64,000 nucleotides of DNA from UBA11222 sp049323435 (GCA_049323435.1 JBMOMX010000008.1:1-64000); one strand, 5' to 3'; positions 24,676 to 33,696 are shown, counted from the first letter of the stretch. Notes: generated by a model from the letters alone, not told the origin. A program made the numbers and translations.

Positions 24676-24839
24676 CCGGCAGAAAATTACGGTTGCGGTT
24701 TAGTTCAGGCCTTATCGGGTTTTCTCTGATTGTGAGTTTGCTTGCGTCATTAGATAGCATCTCGTTGGGTTATCCCAGAGGGATAAAGGTTTTTTTTCAC
24801 CACATATTACCACCATGGCTGGATGTTTTTTACAGATGA
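24648..24839 (+). CDS. Possible small hydrophobic protein
   Basis: A 63-residue frame starting MAAFLSQKLTGRKLRLRFSS, with one likely membrane helix (GLIGFSLIVSLLASLDSISL) and the tail PPWLDVFYR. It overlaps the end of the 24349 gene by 28 bases and ends just before the convergent MuF-type gene. No homologue is recognised and no clear ribosome site is seen, so it may not be expressed. If real it would be a second gene of the same plus-strand unit. Confidence 0.25.
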   Translation: MAAFLSQKLTGRKLRLRFSSGLIGFSLIVSLLASLDSISLGYPRGIKVFFHHILPPWLDVFYR

Positions 24840-24840
24840 G

Positions 24841-25659
24841 TCATCTGTAACCGCTTTTGCTGGAGTCTATGTCCACAACGGCGTTCAGTTCCGTGCTCCA
24901 GCTATCATAAATGCGGTACAAAGTTCCCCCATACTCCCCTTCCAAAGGCATGCCCGGTGGATACTTGCTGGGGTCGGACGTGCCTATATTGCGCTCCCTG
25001 TCGCTTAGCGGATCAGTGAATTCATCTTCGTAAAAATAATTTATTTTTACTTCAATCAGCAACGCATTGCCTTTCTTTCGAACCGATCCCGCATAATTCG
25101 TTATCACCTTGGAGCCGCCATGAATGGAGGATACGGTAGAAAAGTCATATGTGTTGCTGGAATCGCCGGTGAATTGTCCCGAACCTATGCTTCTCGCCTG
25201 TTGCAAGATTTGTCGCTCAAGCCGTTCGAACACCTGCTCCACCTTTCTCTGGCGCGCTCGATTAATGATATTTTGCAGATGGCCCACGTCGGACAAACGG
25301 ATTTGCCGTCCCTCGCCCAAATAAAAATGCCACACAAATTCATACCATTCCCAGCGATGCAGCCCTTCATCAACAATGCTGGTCACGACTTGCTTAAGAT
25401 ACTCATCGACTCTTGGCACATACGGTTGCGCTATGCAGCGGCATCCATAATTCTCGCCTGGATGCCCGGTGGGCGGCTGATTGTCCCACGCAAACACTTT
25501 TCCGTTATTCGCCGCATGCGAGGCGCGCTCTTTTCCATCGCCGCGAGTTAGCCATATATAATGCGTGGTGGGGCGATCTTGTGCCGCCGCCTTCAATGAC
25601 AGCTCCCCCCGCTGCGCCGCCCGATTTAATGACCATTCAACCGGCGTGCCGCGCCGCAA
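24841..25659 (-). CDS. MuF-domain protein with unrecognised C-terminal domain (polymorphic-toxin-like)
   Basis: A 272-residue reading from a TTG. The N-terminal third matches the phage Mu gpF-like (MuF) head-morphogenesis domain: THYIWLTRGDGKERASHAAN, VFAWDNQPPTGHPGENYG and then CRC. The C-terminal ~150 residues (YDFSTVSSIHGGSKVITNYA, NYFYEDEFTDPLSDRE, GGTLYRIYDSWSTELNAVV) match nothing I recognise. MuF domains joined to variable C-terminal toxins are known in temperate phages, so this could be a toxin. The family-like start lies upstream at 25716, separated by a TAA at codon 12, so the gene is either broken or restarted at TTG. It follows gp15 and is more AT-rich than its neighbours. Confidence 0.6.
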   Translation of the reverse strand: MRRGTPVEWSLNRAAQRGELSLKAAAQDRPTTHYIWLTRGDGKERASHAANNGKVFAWDNQPPTGHPGENYGCRCIAQPYVPRVDEYLKQVVTSIVDEGLHRWEWYEFVWHFYLGEGRQIRLSDVGHLQNIINRARQRKVEQVFERLERQILQQARSIGSGQFTGDSSNTYDFSTVSSIHGGSKVITNYAGSVRKKGNALLIEVKINYFYEDEFTDPLSDRERNIGTSDPSKYPPGMPLEGEYGGTLYRIYDSWSTELNAVVDIDSSKSGYR

Positions 25660-25716
25660 ATAATTGCTAAACGCCTTTTTTTAGGCCGGCGTCCGGCTGA
25701 TCTCCATCTCATCCAT
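25660..25716 (-). other. Apparent original start of the MuF gene, with in-frame TAA
   Basis: An ATG at 25716 overlaps the gp15 stop by eight bases and reads MDEMEISRTPA, then TAA (25683-25681), then KKAFSNYLRRGTPVEW in the same frame as the MuF domain. The flanking residues fit one continuous N-terminus (…RTPA-x-KKAFSNYLRRG…). A single substitution from a sense codon such as GAA would explain the stop. The stop sits beside a run of seven A, so an assembly or sequencing error must be excluded. Confidence 0.6.
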
Positions 25717-28700
25717 TGAGAATTTCCTCCCGCGCGCTGCCGCGCCCAAAAATGGTGGAAATCTGATACACCGCGACAGACAGCGGCAATGCGGGCGCCG
25801 CACCGAAATCCGCGATCTGCTGCGCGGCGGTATAGACCACAGACGGCGCCGTCACTGCAAAAGTCCGCTTCACCATCGCGCCGCTTAAAATATCCACTTC
25901 GTATTTTTCAGAATCCTCCGCCAACGGTACTTCCGTTTGCTCCCAGCTGTCGCCGCCAATGCGCGTGCGCCGCACCCAGCTGATCGTCAGATCATCATTA
26001 ACCGGATTACGCGCCACCCTGACCTGCGCCGGGCTTAAAGGGCGCAGCCCGATGCATTGCGCCGTCACCACCTGAGTCTGATAGGTGAAATCATCAATGC
26101 CGCGTGAGGCCGGGCCATAGCGCCAGTTAAGCGCCAGCCCGCGCTGTTCCGCGCTCAACCCCGTCTCGCGCACCGCGCCGTTCAGCAGCACAAACCGCGC
26201 CCCCGCCGCCACCGGATTGCCTATGGCGCGCTCAGTTCCCGCCTGGCCGCGCAACAGGCGCGACAATTTATATTTGTTGGGCGCCACCAGTTCCGCATTG
26301 GCGAACTGGAATATTTCCCACGCGCCGCCGGCATTGCGGATCGCCGCCGCATTGGCCCCGCCCAGCACGCTGAGATCATCGCGCGATTCAAGCTGACCTT
26401 CATACAGCGTCACCCACAGCGCATTACCCATATCCCAGCGCCCGGTTGGCCCTGCATAAAACGCCGTATCGCTGTCTCCCATCACGGCAGGCGTCTCGAT
26501 CATCTGATCCAGCGCATAGCCGCTGGTGGCCGGGCTTTTATACAGTGCAACAGCACCGGGCCAGGGGCTGGCATAGGCCGCCACCCGCAACACATGCCCC
26601 GGCTCCGCCCCGCTCAGCAGCGGCAGATCCAGAAATTCTACAATTGGCCGCCCAGCGCCTGTCACCGGCGGCAGGCCCGTAATCCGGTCCGGACCGGCAA
26701 GCATGCGCACTTCACCGGCATCGGCCTGCACCGCCTCAACCGGCCGCGCCCCGCCATCGCTTATGCGCTCAAGCCGCAGCAGATGGCTGCTGTCTTTTCC
26801 CGTAAACGCAATCACATCGCCCGGATCAAGCGCCAGCGCGGATGGCGGCAGAACAAATTTGACGCGCTCGCGCCCGGTCCAGGCCTGTTGCAACAGCCGG
26901 TCGGCAATTTGCTGGCTGTTTGCCTGGCTCATCACAATCGGCAGATTCACCACCGACACCCGCGCGCTCGATCCTGTCAGTTTGCGGCTGTCCACGCTGG
27001 CCTGGCGGTAATCCGCTGCGCTGTCGATATATTGCAATTTCACCGCCAGGGGCAGCTCGCTCTCCTGCGCGCGGGTAATCAGATAATCACCCTTTCCCCC
27101 GGCCGGCACCGCCACAATGTCTGTCTCGCCAAAACTGCGCATCGGCGCGCGCCCGTGATGCACGAATTTTAAAAGTCCCTCGCTTTCAACCGCATCAAAA
27201 AAATAGGCTTGCATCAGCGGCTGCAAGGCGTCACGCGCCGTCATGATGCGGTCAATGACAAAACCCTCGACAATGCCGGTCAGCTCTGCCGCATCAAACC
27301 GGGTAAATCCATATTCGAATAAAATCGTCTCCACCAGTTCGCGCAACCCGCTGGCGCCGATGCGTCCCGTGATCCAATGGCCCAGCCGCCAATTCTCCGC
27401 ATCCGCCCACAGATCCCGGCGTCCTGGAAAGTCCGGCCAGGGCCGCGCGTCCCAGGTCCACACATAAATATTCGCCGGATCAACCATTGGCGCGCCATAG
27501 ACGGTGCTGACCGGATTATTGCCCGCCACATAAGCCGGGTCGGCAGGATTCCAGAATTGATGCATCGCCTGCAAATAACGCCGCTGGATAAAATCATCCG
27601 GCGTCCTGCGGGAAAAATGCGGAGCAAAACTTTCGGATGATTTCGGATCAATAAATTTATTGGGCTCGTTAGTGCCTTTATCAACCGCCGGACAGCCGAT
27701 TTCGGTAAACCAGACAGGTTTGCCTTGCGGGACCCAGGCCGTTGCTGAAACAGCTTGCACGCCGCCGGGGCGGTTGTAATGCGCCTGACCCCACCAGTTC
27801 CATAAATCCTTGTAACGAAACACCCACGGCTTGCCATAGGCCCCGTCAGTTATCGCTGTACGGACCTGGCTGGCGCGGTTGGCGGATGATGCGTAATACC
27901 AGTCATAACCTTCGCCGCCACGGATATTGCCGCGCAGATATGGAAGATCATAAATTGTATCCGCCCCTTGCGCGTCCAGATGCGCATCGCCATCACGCCA
28001 GTCACTCAAAGGCATGTACACATCAATGCCGACAAAATCTATATTGGCATCGGCCCATAATGGATCGAGATGAAAAAACACATCGCCGCTGCCATCTGCC
28101 GGCTGATGACCAAAATATTCCGACCAGTCGGCGGCATAGGATAATTTTACGGAAGGCAGCAGGCTTCTGACCGCGCCGGCAAGACTTTGCAACTGGGTGA
28201 CAGCGGGATAGGTGCTGGCGCTGTCGCGCACCGTGGTAAGACCGATCAGTTCCGATCCGATGACAAATGCATCCACGCCGCCCGCAACGGCGCATAGATG
28301 CGCATAATGCAGTATCATACGGCGAAAGCCCCAATCCGCGGGCCCGCTATAGCTGACAGTGCTTCCCGAAACCGCGAAATTCCCGGCATTGGCAGCGCCG
28401 AAAAAGGCCGCAATCTGCGTTGCCGCCGCCGCCGTTTTATTTGGCGTGCCGGCCTGTCCCGGTGCGGGATGACAGGTAATGCGCCCGCGCCAGGGATAGA
28501 CCGCCTGTCCGCTTGCCCCCCCATAGGGGTTGGGTAATGTGTTTCCCGCTTCAATATCCATCATGATAAAAGGATAGAACAACACCTTGAACCCGCGCGC
28601 CTTCAGATCCTGAATGGCGCGCACCACGCTGGCGTCTGATGGTGTTCCGCCATAGGCGGGCCTGCCATAAACCTGGCTCACCACATAGGCCGAGGTGCGG

Positions 28701-29656
28701 TTGATCCCGTCCACCTGCCAGGAATCCGGCAGCGTGATCTTGCTGACATTTTCCACCCCGGGCCTGATCTGGCAATTGCCTGCGCGCAAATCCGTGCCAA
28801 ACCATGACACGACCAGGGCAACGGTTTTGCAATTTGCGCAAGTTGCCTGCAACTGATCCAGCGCCAGATCCCAGTCGCTTATTCCCTGAAGATTATTCTG
28901 GTTTTCCGGGGCTGTTTTTCCCTTGCCCAGATCCTGCACCTGAATTTGAGGATCATAACCAAATTCCGTGGAACCCGGGATCATCGAGACCCCGCCAATC
29001 ATGCTCTCGACATCGCTCAGCGCACGGAACACTTCAAAGGACAGCTGCGGCACACGATTGCCAAATTGCGCCAGCGGCAAATCCTCGAATACCACATAGG
29101 CCAGGCCGCGATAGGCCGGAACATTTCCCGCGCCCTCTATCGCCTCTATCAGCGGATCGGGCATCTGCACTTGCGTACCGTGATAAAGCCGGAAATTCAC
29201 TTCGCTTAAATTCAGCTCCCGCCCATCCGCCCATACCCGGCCAATGCGGGTGATTTCACCCTCGCATAAAGCCGCGGCAAAGCGCGCATAATAGCTGTAG
29301 CTGGTGACCGTGCCGGATGCGCTGCGGCTGCCACCGCCCAGGCCCTTGCCGCCGCCGCCCGCTGATTGCGAACTGGTGTTGGCCACTTCCTTGAATTTGG
29401 CGGCCCAGATCACCTGGCCTGCAATGCGCGCCCGCCCATAGACCCGCGCCACTGGCGCGCCTTCGGTAGAAGTCATCAGCCGCAATTCATCCAGCCTTGG
29501 GCCTTCCTGCCGGTTGCCGCCGCCGCCAAACAGCCTTTGGTCAATCAGGTTTCCCGCCACCGCAGCGCCCAAACCAAGTGCGGCCGATGCAAAAAATCCG
29601 AGCCCGGCATTCGCCGAAAAAGCCGTGGCGGCCGATGTCAGAACCAGTGTCGCCAT
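25709..29656 (-). CDS. GTA gp15-like tail tip protein (megatron)
   Basis: A 1315-residue baseplate/tail protein equivalent to RcGTA gp15. The N-terminus has a glycine-rich hydrophobic stretch and RLMTSTEGAPVARVYGRARI. The central region is a TIM-barrel-like glycoside hydrolase domain, ending in YVWTWDARPWPDFPGRRDLW. The C-terminal half matches phage tail protein 3-like domains (KLQYIDSAADYRQASVDSRK). In RcGTA the protein forms the tail tip and is thought to help cross the cell envelope. It starts six bases after the gp14-like gene and overlaps the MuF gene. Length is normal for the family. Confidence 0.93.
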   Translation of the reverse strand: MATLVLTSAATAFSANAGLGFFASAALGLGAAVAGNLIDQRLFGGGGNRQEGPRLDELRLMTSTEGAPVARVYGRARIAGQVIWAAKFKEVANTSSQSAGGGGKGLGGGSRSASGTVTSYSYYARFAAALCEGEITRIGRVWADGRELNLSEVNFRLYHGTQVQMPDPLIEAIEGAGNVPAYRGLAYVVFEDLPLAQFGNRVPQLSFEVFRALSDVESMIGGVSMIPGSTEFGYDPQIQVQDLGKGKTAPENQNNLQGISDWDLALDQLQATCANCKTVALVVSWFGTDLRAGNCQIRPGVENVSKITLPDSWQVDGINRTSAYVVSQVYGRPAYGGTPSDASVVRAIQDLKARGFKVLFYPFIMMDIEAGNTLPNPYGGASGQAVYPWRGRITCHPAPGQAGTPNKTAAAATQIAAFFGAANAGNFAVSGSTVSYSGPADWGFRRMILHYAHLCAVAGGVDAFVIGSELIGLTTVRDSASTYPAVTQLQSLAGAVRSLLPSVKLSYAADWSEYFGHQPADGSGDVFFHLDPLWADANIDFVGIDVYMPLSDWRDGDAHLDAQGADTIYDLPYLRGNIRGGEGYDWYYASSANRASQVRTAITDGAYGKPWVFRYKDLWNWWGQAHYNRPGGVQAVSATAWVPQGKPVWFTEIGCPAVDKGTNEPNKFIDPKSSESFAPHFSRRTPDDFIQRRYLQAMHQFWNPADPAYVAGNNPVSTVYGAPMVDPANIYVWTWDARPWPDFPGRRDLWADAENWRLGHWITGRIGASGLRELVETILFEYGFTRFDAAELTGIVEGFVIDRIMTARDALQPLMQAYFFDAVESEGLLKFVHHGRAPMRSFGETDIVAVPAGGKGDYLITRAQESELPLAVKLQYIDSAADYRQASVDSRKLTGSSARVSVVNLPIVMSQANSQQIADRLLQQAWTGRERVKFVLPPSALALDPGDVIAFTGKDSSHLLRLERISDGGARPVEAVQADAGEVRMLAGPDRITGLPPVTGAGRPIVEFLDLPLLSGAEPGHVLRVAAYASPWPGAVALYKSPATSGYALDQMIETPAVMGDSDTAFYAGPTGRWDMGNALWVTLYEGQLESRDDLSVLGGANAAAIRNAGGAWEIFQFANAELVAPNKYKLSRLLRGQAGTERAIGNPVAAGARFVLLNGAVRETGLSAEQRGLALNWRYGPASRGIDDFTYQTQVVTAQCIGLRPLSPAQVRVARNPVNDDLTISWVRRTRIGGDSWEQTEVPLAEDSEKYEVDILSGAMVKRTFAVTAPSVVYTAAQQIADFGAAPALPLSVAVYQISTIFGRGSAREEILNG

Positions 29657-29661
29657 AGGAT

Positions 29662-30087
29662 TTACATCTCCAGTTCAGGAAAGCTGAAGGCATAGGCGAT
29701 GCGCCGCGCCCAGGGCCCGATCGTCTCTTCGCGCACCGCGTGCCCGTTACAGGCATGAATGATCCAGCCAGGCCGGGATATAATGCCGGCATGCCGGGCA
29801 GGGGCGCCGCGCGCCATCCGGAACAGCAGCACATCTGCGGGCGCTGCTTGCGTGATCGGGATTTGCAGCAAATGCCGGCATGCGGCGTCGCGCATCAATT
29901 CCTGTTCATCCGCTGCCCAGTCCATGGCATAGGCTGGCGCCTGCTCGGGTTCGCTCCCATACAGATCGCGCCACACGCCGCGTATCAGCCCCAGGCAATC
30001 ACTGCCCGCACCCCGGCAACTGGCCTGATGCTGATAAGGTGTCCCGATCCATGCGCGCGCCGTTGCAATAATCTGTTCGCGCTTCAT
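29662..30087 (-). CDS. GTA gp14-like NlpC/P60 peptidase
   Basis: A 141-residue NlpC/P60-family cysteine peptidase. Cys31 in GAGSDCLGLIRGVW is the expected nucleophile, and HAGIISRPGWIIHAC supplies the His. It begins REQIIATARAWIGTPYQHQ, the standard opening. In RcGTA this tail component is held to open peptidoglycan during DNA delivery. It overlaps gp13 by four bases and precedes gp15. Confidence 0.92.
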   Translation of the reverse strand: MKREQIIATARAWIGTPYQHQASCRGAGSDCLGLIRGVWRDLYGSEPEQAPAYAMDWAADEQELMRDAACRHLLQIPITQAAPADVLLFRMARGAPARHAGIISRPGWIIHACNGHAVREETIGPWARRIAYAFSFPELEM

Positions 30088-30983
30088 GTTAATTGCGTCC
30101 CGTCATTGCCATCGCCGCTGCGCGGATGCGATTGAATCCAGTCATTTCCGGGCATCAGGTGAAACCCGCGAAAATTCACCGCATTGCTGAACTTTGTCTT
30201 GCAGGACGTGAACTGTTTGTCACATCCCGCCGTGATGCTGAATGTGTCCCCCGCCGTGATGATTTTCGGCATGGCCTGCCACAACTCCACCGTTACATCC
30301 GTGCCGTGCAGCACATGTTCTTTGACTTCCATGGATAATCCGGCATTGGCGCCTGTCAGCCACCGCACATGCCCGCGCGTAAACCAGCCATTGGCGTAAG
30401 CGGCCAGCCCGCTGGCGGTAAAATGGCGCCGGTTGTCCGCCGCCACCGGTAGGCTCAACACCGCGCCCGCACCCTTATATGCCGGCAGGTTCAGATCGAC
30501 ACCGCAGCGCACACTGCCCAGATCGGTATCGCAGCCATATTGATAAAGGCGTCCCTGCGGCTGATTCAGATGATGCGCCATCCCGCGCATCTCTGCGCGA
30601 AACGCAACCGGCCCCCGCGTCACCTCGCCCAGATTTCCGCTTGCTATGATAATCCGTTGACTGACATTCTGCCAGTTGACGCGGTAAATCGCAATTTCCG
30701 CATTGTCAAATTTTCCGGCCGCCAGATCAGCTTCATTCAGACTGACCGCGCTCAGCGCCCCCATGACTTCCAGATCATCCACATTCAGGCCCAGCGATGT
30801 TTCGATCACCCCGGCCTCAAACCCGCTCAGCGCGGAATAAACAACCCCGTCAATGGTCAAATCCCGGTCATGACTGGTAAACCCAAAAACCGCCCCGCCG
30901 GCCAGCGTCAGTTTCCAGCAATGGCACAGGCTGGTCGCGCCGCTATCCAGATGCGCCTGCAGGCCCTCAGCTAAGGTTTTCAC
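30084..30983 (-). CDS. GTA gp13-like DUF2163 baseplate hub protein
   Basis: A 299-residue DUF2163/phage BR0599-like protein. The start LCHCWKLTLAGGAVFGFTSH followed by DRDLTIDGVVYSALSGF is the typical N-terminus. The C-terminal SITAGCDKQFTSCKTKFSNA carries the cysteine signature CDK-x3-SCKTKF, followed by NFRGFHLMPGND. These proteins form the tail hub in RcGTA. Overlaps of four bases with both neighbours indicate a single translated unit. Confidence 0.93.
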   Translation of the reverse strand: MKTLAEGLQAHLDSGATSLCHCWKLTLAGGAVFGFTSHDRDLTIDGVVYSALSGFEAGVIETSLGLNVDDLEVMGALSAVSLNEADLAAGKFDNAEIAIYRVNWQNVSQRIIIASGNLGEVTRGPVAFRAEMRGMAHHLNQPQGRLYQYGCDTDLGSVRCGVDLNLPAYKGAGAVLSLPVAADNRRHFTASGLAAYANGWFTRGHVRWLTGANAGLSMEVKEHVLHGTDVTVELWQAMPKIITAGDTFSITAGCDKQFTSCKTKFSNAVNFRGFHLMPGNDWIQSHPRSGDGNDGTQLT

Positions 30984-31609
30984 CGGCGCACCTCCGTCAG
31001 CGGAATATTGGGAATCTGCCCGGCGCTGAACGCTGCCTGATTTATTTCCAGAAAATCCGTGTCAAACCGCACCGGCACATCAAAGGCATATCCCGCGCTG
31101 ACGCTCACCCCCGCGCCAGGCGCCGTGGCGAAGCTGACAATTCCCGTGCTGGTGTCCACCGTGAACAGGCCGGACGCCTGCTCCACGCCGTTCAGCGCCA
31201 CCCTGACACTTCCCGCCACCGGCTTGGTGATGCGCCGCTGATAGGATTGGCTGCCGCTGATATAGTTTTTATAAAGCTGAAAATTTGTAGCGCTTCCTGT
31301 GCCCGCGCCAATGATCTGATTGTTCGGATTGATGGCGCTGCCCGGCGGCGCGGATTGATAGTCACTGAAATCCTTGAACCGGAAGCCGTGCAATCTTCCC
31401 CCGCGCGCTTCAAAAAACGCAATCACCAGATGAATATCGCCAAGTGACCGCACGCCATAACCGGCATTGTAGCGCCGCCGTGAATCCGCCCAGGGGCTAT
31501 TACGCTCCTCAAATCCGCTGGCCAGCGTCACTATTTCCGTGCGCCGTTCCGGCCCGCCGCTTGCGCCAAGGCTGATGCCGGTTGGAAATCGAATTTCATG
31601 AAATGCCAC
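30980..31609 (-). CDS. GTA gp12-like DUF2460 distal tail protein
   Basis: A 209-residue DUF2460 protein. It opens FHEIRFPTGISLGASGGPER and contains ERNSPWADSRRRYNAGYGVR, both family hallmarks, and ends FLEINQAAFSAGQIPNIPLT. It corresponds to the distal tail protein of RcGTA that links tube and hub. It lies 14 bases after the tape-measure gene. Confidence 0.93.
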   Translation of the reverse strand: MAFHEIRFPTGISLGASGGPERRTEIVTLASGFEERNSPWADSRRRYNAGYGVRSLGDIHLVIAFFEARGGRLHGFRFKDFSDYQSAPPGSAINPNNQIIGAGTGSATNFQLYKNYISGSQSYQRRITKPVAGSVRVALNGVEQASGLFTVDTSTGIVSFATAPGAGVSVSAGYAFDVPVRFDTDFLEINQAAFSAGQIPNIPLTEVRR

Positions 31610-31623
31610 TGCCTGGCCTCCTG

Positions 31624-32262
31624 TTATAAATTGCGCGCGCCGCGTCCCGCCACGCGGGCAAGCATGGCCGCAATCTGCGCCTCTGACCGGCGTATCCCGT
31701 CTGCATCCGGCGTCGTCACATTGAAATTAATCGTAAGCGGGCGCGATTCGCCGCCATCCCCCGCGCGCACACCCAGCCTCCCGTCCGCCCCGCGCGTCAG
31801 CGGCATGACCGCCTCCGGCCCGGCTTCACCCATCAATCCGGTGGCCCCGCCCGCCAGCGGAAACAGGCTCGGCCCGCTCACCACCCCGCCGCGCGCCAGC
31901 GCAATCACGCGCCCCTCGGAAAATGCATTTCCATTGGCGTTGCGCATTGCATTGCCAAGCAGCCCCTTCAGGCCCTGTGTCAACGCCCCGCCAAAGGAAT
32001 TTGCCGCCGAACGCAGCGTGCGCTGGCTTAATGACAGAATGACCGACTTAAAACTGTCGGACAGATCGCGTCCGCGCGTTGCCGCGCCCGAAAAGGCGCG
32101 CACCAATATGTCTCCGGCGTCGCGTCCGGCGCTGGCCAGGGCGCGCAGATCCTGATTATATTCGCGCGTGCGCAGCCGCAGCTCGCTCAATTTCTGCAAT
32201 TGCTGATCCGTAGACGGAATTATTGCGCCCTCCGTTTGGCCGGTTTCATCGCTGATCGCCAT
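31624..32262 (-). CDS. Short tail tape measure protein (GTA gp11-like)
   Basis: A 212-residue tape measure protein of the short GTA type. A central Ala/Gly-rich helix region includes RTLRSAANSFGGALTQGLKG. Then come RVIALARGGVVSGPSLFPLA and GLMGEAGPEAVMPLTRGADG, motifs shared by phage tape measure C-termini. Its length predicts a tail of GTA size rather than a long siphovirus tail. I chose the ATG at 32262, preceded by CAAGGAATATAG; the upstream frame has no similarity. Confidence 0.88.
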   Translation of the reverse strand: MAISDETGQTEGAIIPSTDQQLQKLSELRLRTREYNQDLRALASAGRDAGDILVRAFSGAATRGRDLSDSFKSVILSLSQRTLRSAANSFGGALTQGLKGLLGNAMRNANGNAFSEGRVIALARGGVVSGPSLFPLAGGATGLMGEAGPEAVMPLTRGADGRLGVRAGDGGESRPLTINFNVTTPDADGIRRSEAQIAAMLARVAGRGARNL

Positions 32263-32263
32263 T

Positions 32264-32446
32264 CTATATTCCTTGATCTGGAAACTGCGCGCATAGCGCA
32301 TCAAATTCGCTGCGGTTTAACGCCTGCGGCATCGCTCCGCACCTCCCGCTGCCATAATATCCGTCCAGTGCCGCCTGTAATTCGCACGGGCTCATGCGCC
32401 AGAAATGATCCGGCGCCAGACGCAGCTGCCCGAAGGCCAGCCCCAT
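32264..32446 (-). CDS. GTA gp10.1-like tail assembly chaperone
   Basis: A 60-residue protein of the small phage tail assembly chaperone family (PF09550-like, rcc01693 type). The pattern is LGLAFGQLRL-x-PDHFWRMSPCEL, followed by NRSEFDALCAQFP. Its ATG overlaps the gp10 stop in TGATG, so translation is coupled. It lies between gp10 and the tape measure, the usual place for a chaperone that coats the tape measure during tail building. Confidence 0.85.
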   Translation of the reverse strand: MGLAFGQLRLAPDHFWRMSPCELQAALDGYYGSGRCGAMPQALNRSEFDALCAQFPDQGI

Positions 32447-32823
32447 CAGGCGCCGCCAGGGAAAGGGCTGTTCGCAGCCTCCTGCTTTTTGGGCCCCGGC
32501 CCATCCGCGTCAACCTCCACGCCAAAAGCCGCCTGCAATAAATTGATCACCAGCGTCAGATATCCGGGCACGCCGCCATCGGCCTGCATGCGGGCTACGG
32601 CCTCATCGCTGATATCGTTTCCCGCGCCGCGCAAACCCGCGCCAATGACATAAATCGCTTCGCGCGCCGTGATACGCCCGCTTTCGAAACGCTGCGCCAG
32701 GGCCAGAATATCCTCACCCTCCAGCTGCGCCTCCAGTTCCGCCAGCGCGCCAAGCGTCAGGCACAATGTATACGCCCTGCCGTCCAGTCTTGCCGTGATC
32801 TCACCGCGATGCCTGTTGGTCAT
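32446..32823 (-). CDS. GTA gp10-like tail chaperone
   Basis: A 125-residue GTA TAC-type protein (PF11836-like). NRHRGEITARLDGRAYTLCL is followed by TLGALAELEAQLEGEDILAL and RFESGRITAREAIYVIGAG, the family core. The C-terminus is charged and probably disordered. Two bases separate it from the gp9 stop, and it overlaps gp10.1. The role is inferred from position and family. Confidence 0.88.
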   Translation of the reverse strand: MTNRHRGEITARLDGRAYTLCLTLGALAELEAQLEGEDILALAQRFESGRITAREAIYVIGAGLRGAGNDISDEAVARMQADGGVPGYLTLVINLLQAAFGVEVDADGPGPKKQEAANSPFPGGA

Positions 32824-32825
32824 GA

Positions 32826-33239
32826 TCAGATCACCGTGAAACTGAGTATGCCGGCACTTTCCAGCGCCAGCGAATAGGTCACTTCGCCGTCATACTCACC
32901 GGAATATTCCAGCGCCGTAATCTGAAACGCACCCTGAATAATGCCGAAACTGGGTACAATCAGCTGCCAGTTGCGAATGCTGCCATTAAAGAAAATTCCA
33001 CGCACGGTTTCATCCGCCGCATCATCGCGAAACACGCCTGTGCCGCTTAATGACGCGGATTTGACACCGCCGCCTTCCAGAATTTCGCGCCAGCCATTAA
33101 CGCTGTCGGCATTGGTGATATCCACCGGACGCGCGTTCAGCGACAGGCTGCGATTGCGCAATCCCGCCACTGTCACAAATATTCCAGCGCCGGTACTGTC
33201 CGCTTTCAACAGCAGATCGCGTCCTTTTTGTGCGGCCAT
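32826..33239 (-). CDS. Major tail protein (GTA gp9-like)
   Basis: A 137-residue major tail tube protein of the TP901-1/GTA type. It begins AAQKGRDLLLKADSTGAGIF and contains RPVDITNADSVNGWREILEG, both typical, and ends EVTYSLALESAGILSFTVI. It forms the tail tube in related particles. It is positioned between the tail terminator and chaperones as in RcGTA. Confidence 0.92.
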   Translation of the reverse strand: MAAQKGRDLLLKADSTGAGIFVTVAGLRNRSLSLNARPVDITNADSVNGWREILEGGGVKSASLSGTGVFRDDAADETVRGIFFNGSIRNWQLIVPSFGIIQGAFQITALEYSGEYDGEVTYSLALESAGILSFTVI

Positions 33240-33266
33240 GCCCGCCTCCTTTGTTTTGGGTTGAAA

Positions 33267-33653
33267 TCAAACCGGATGGGTGACGGCGCGGAACCGCACC
33301 AGCCCATGCCGCGATACGCCATCGGGATCGGGAAATTCATCGGCGAATACAAACCGCAGATCCACCAGATGATGCCCGCTCAGGCTAAGCGTCACGCCAT
33401 TCAGCGCGCCTAGAACCGCCGCCATAATCTGTTTCATTTCCTTGCGCCCCTGATAACGCGACCAGATATGAATGCTCAGCGCATGGCTTTCGCCATTCAG
33501 ATCGCCCGCCCCCCAGGCCGTTGCCGTGGTGTCGCCAACCACCACATAGGGAAACGGCGCATTCTGCGGCACATGGTCATAGACCGTTTCGGCCAGAATT
33601 AAATCCAGGCGCGCAAAGATCGCCTGTTGCAGTTCCCATCCTGCCGCAGTCAT
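33267..33653 (-). CDS. DUF3168 tail completion protein (GTA gp8-like)
   Basis: A 128-residue DUF3168 protein, the tail terminator family. It opens WELQQAIFARLDLILAETVY, then has VPQNAPFPYVVVGDTTATAW and ALSIHIWSRYQGRKEMKQIM, all standard. It caps the tail tube for joining to the head. It lies 43 bases after the adaptor gene. Confidence 0.92.
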   Translation of the reverse strand: MTAAGWELQQAIFARLDLILAETVYDHVPQNAPFPYVVVGDTTATAWGAGDLNGESHALSIHIWSRYQGRKEMKQIMAAVLGALNGVTLSLSGHHLVDLRFVFADEFPDPDGVSRHGLVRFRAVTHPV

Positions 33654-33696
33654 GGCATACCTCTCATGTCAGAATTTTTGAAAGTGATCGAAGCGC

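Noticed and set aside
24841..25300. Colicin M-like (lipid II hydrolase) domain at the end of the MuF protein
   Set aside because: Only a vague likeness of strand and Asp/Tyr spacing; the catalytic motif could not be identified.
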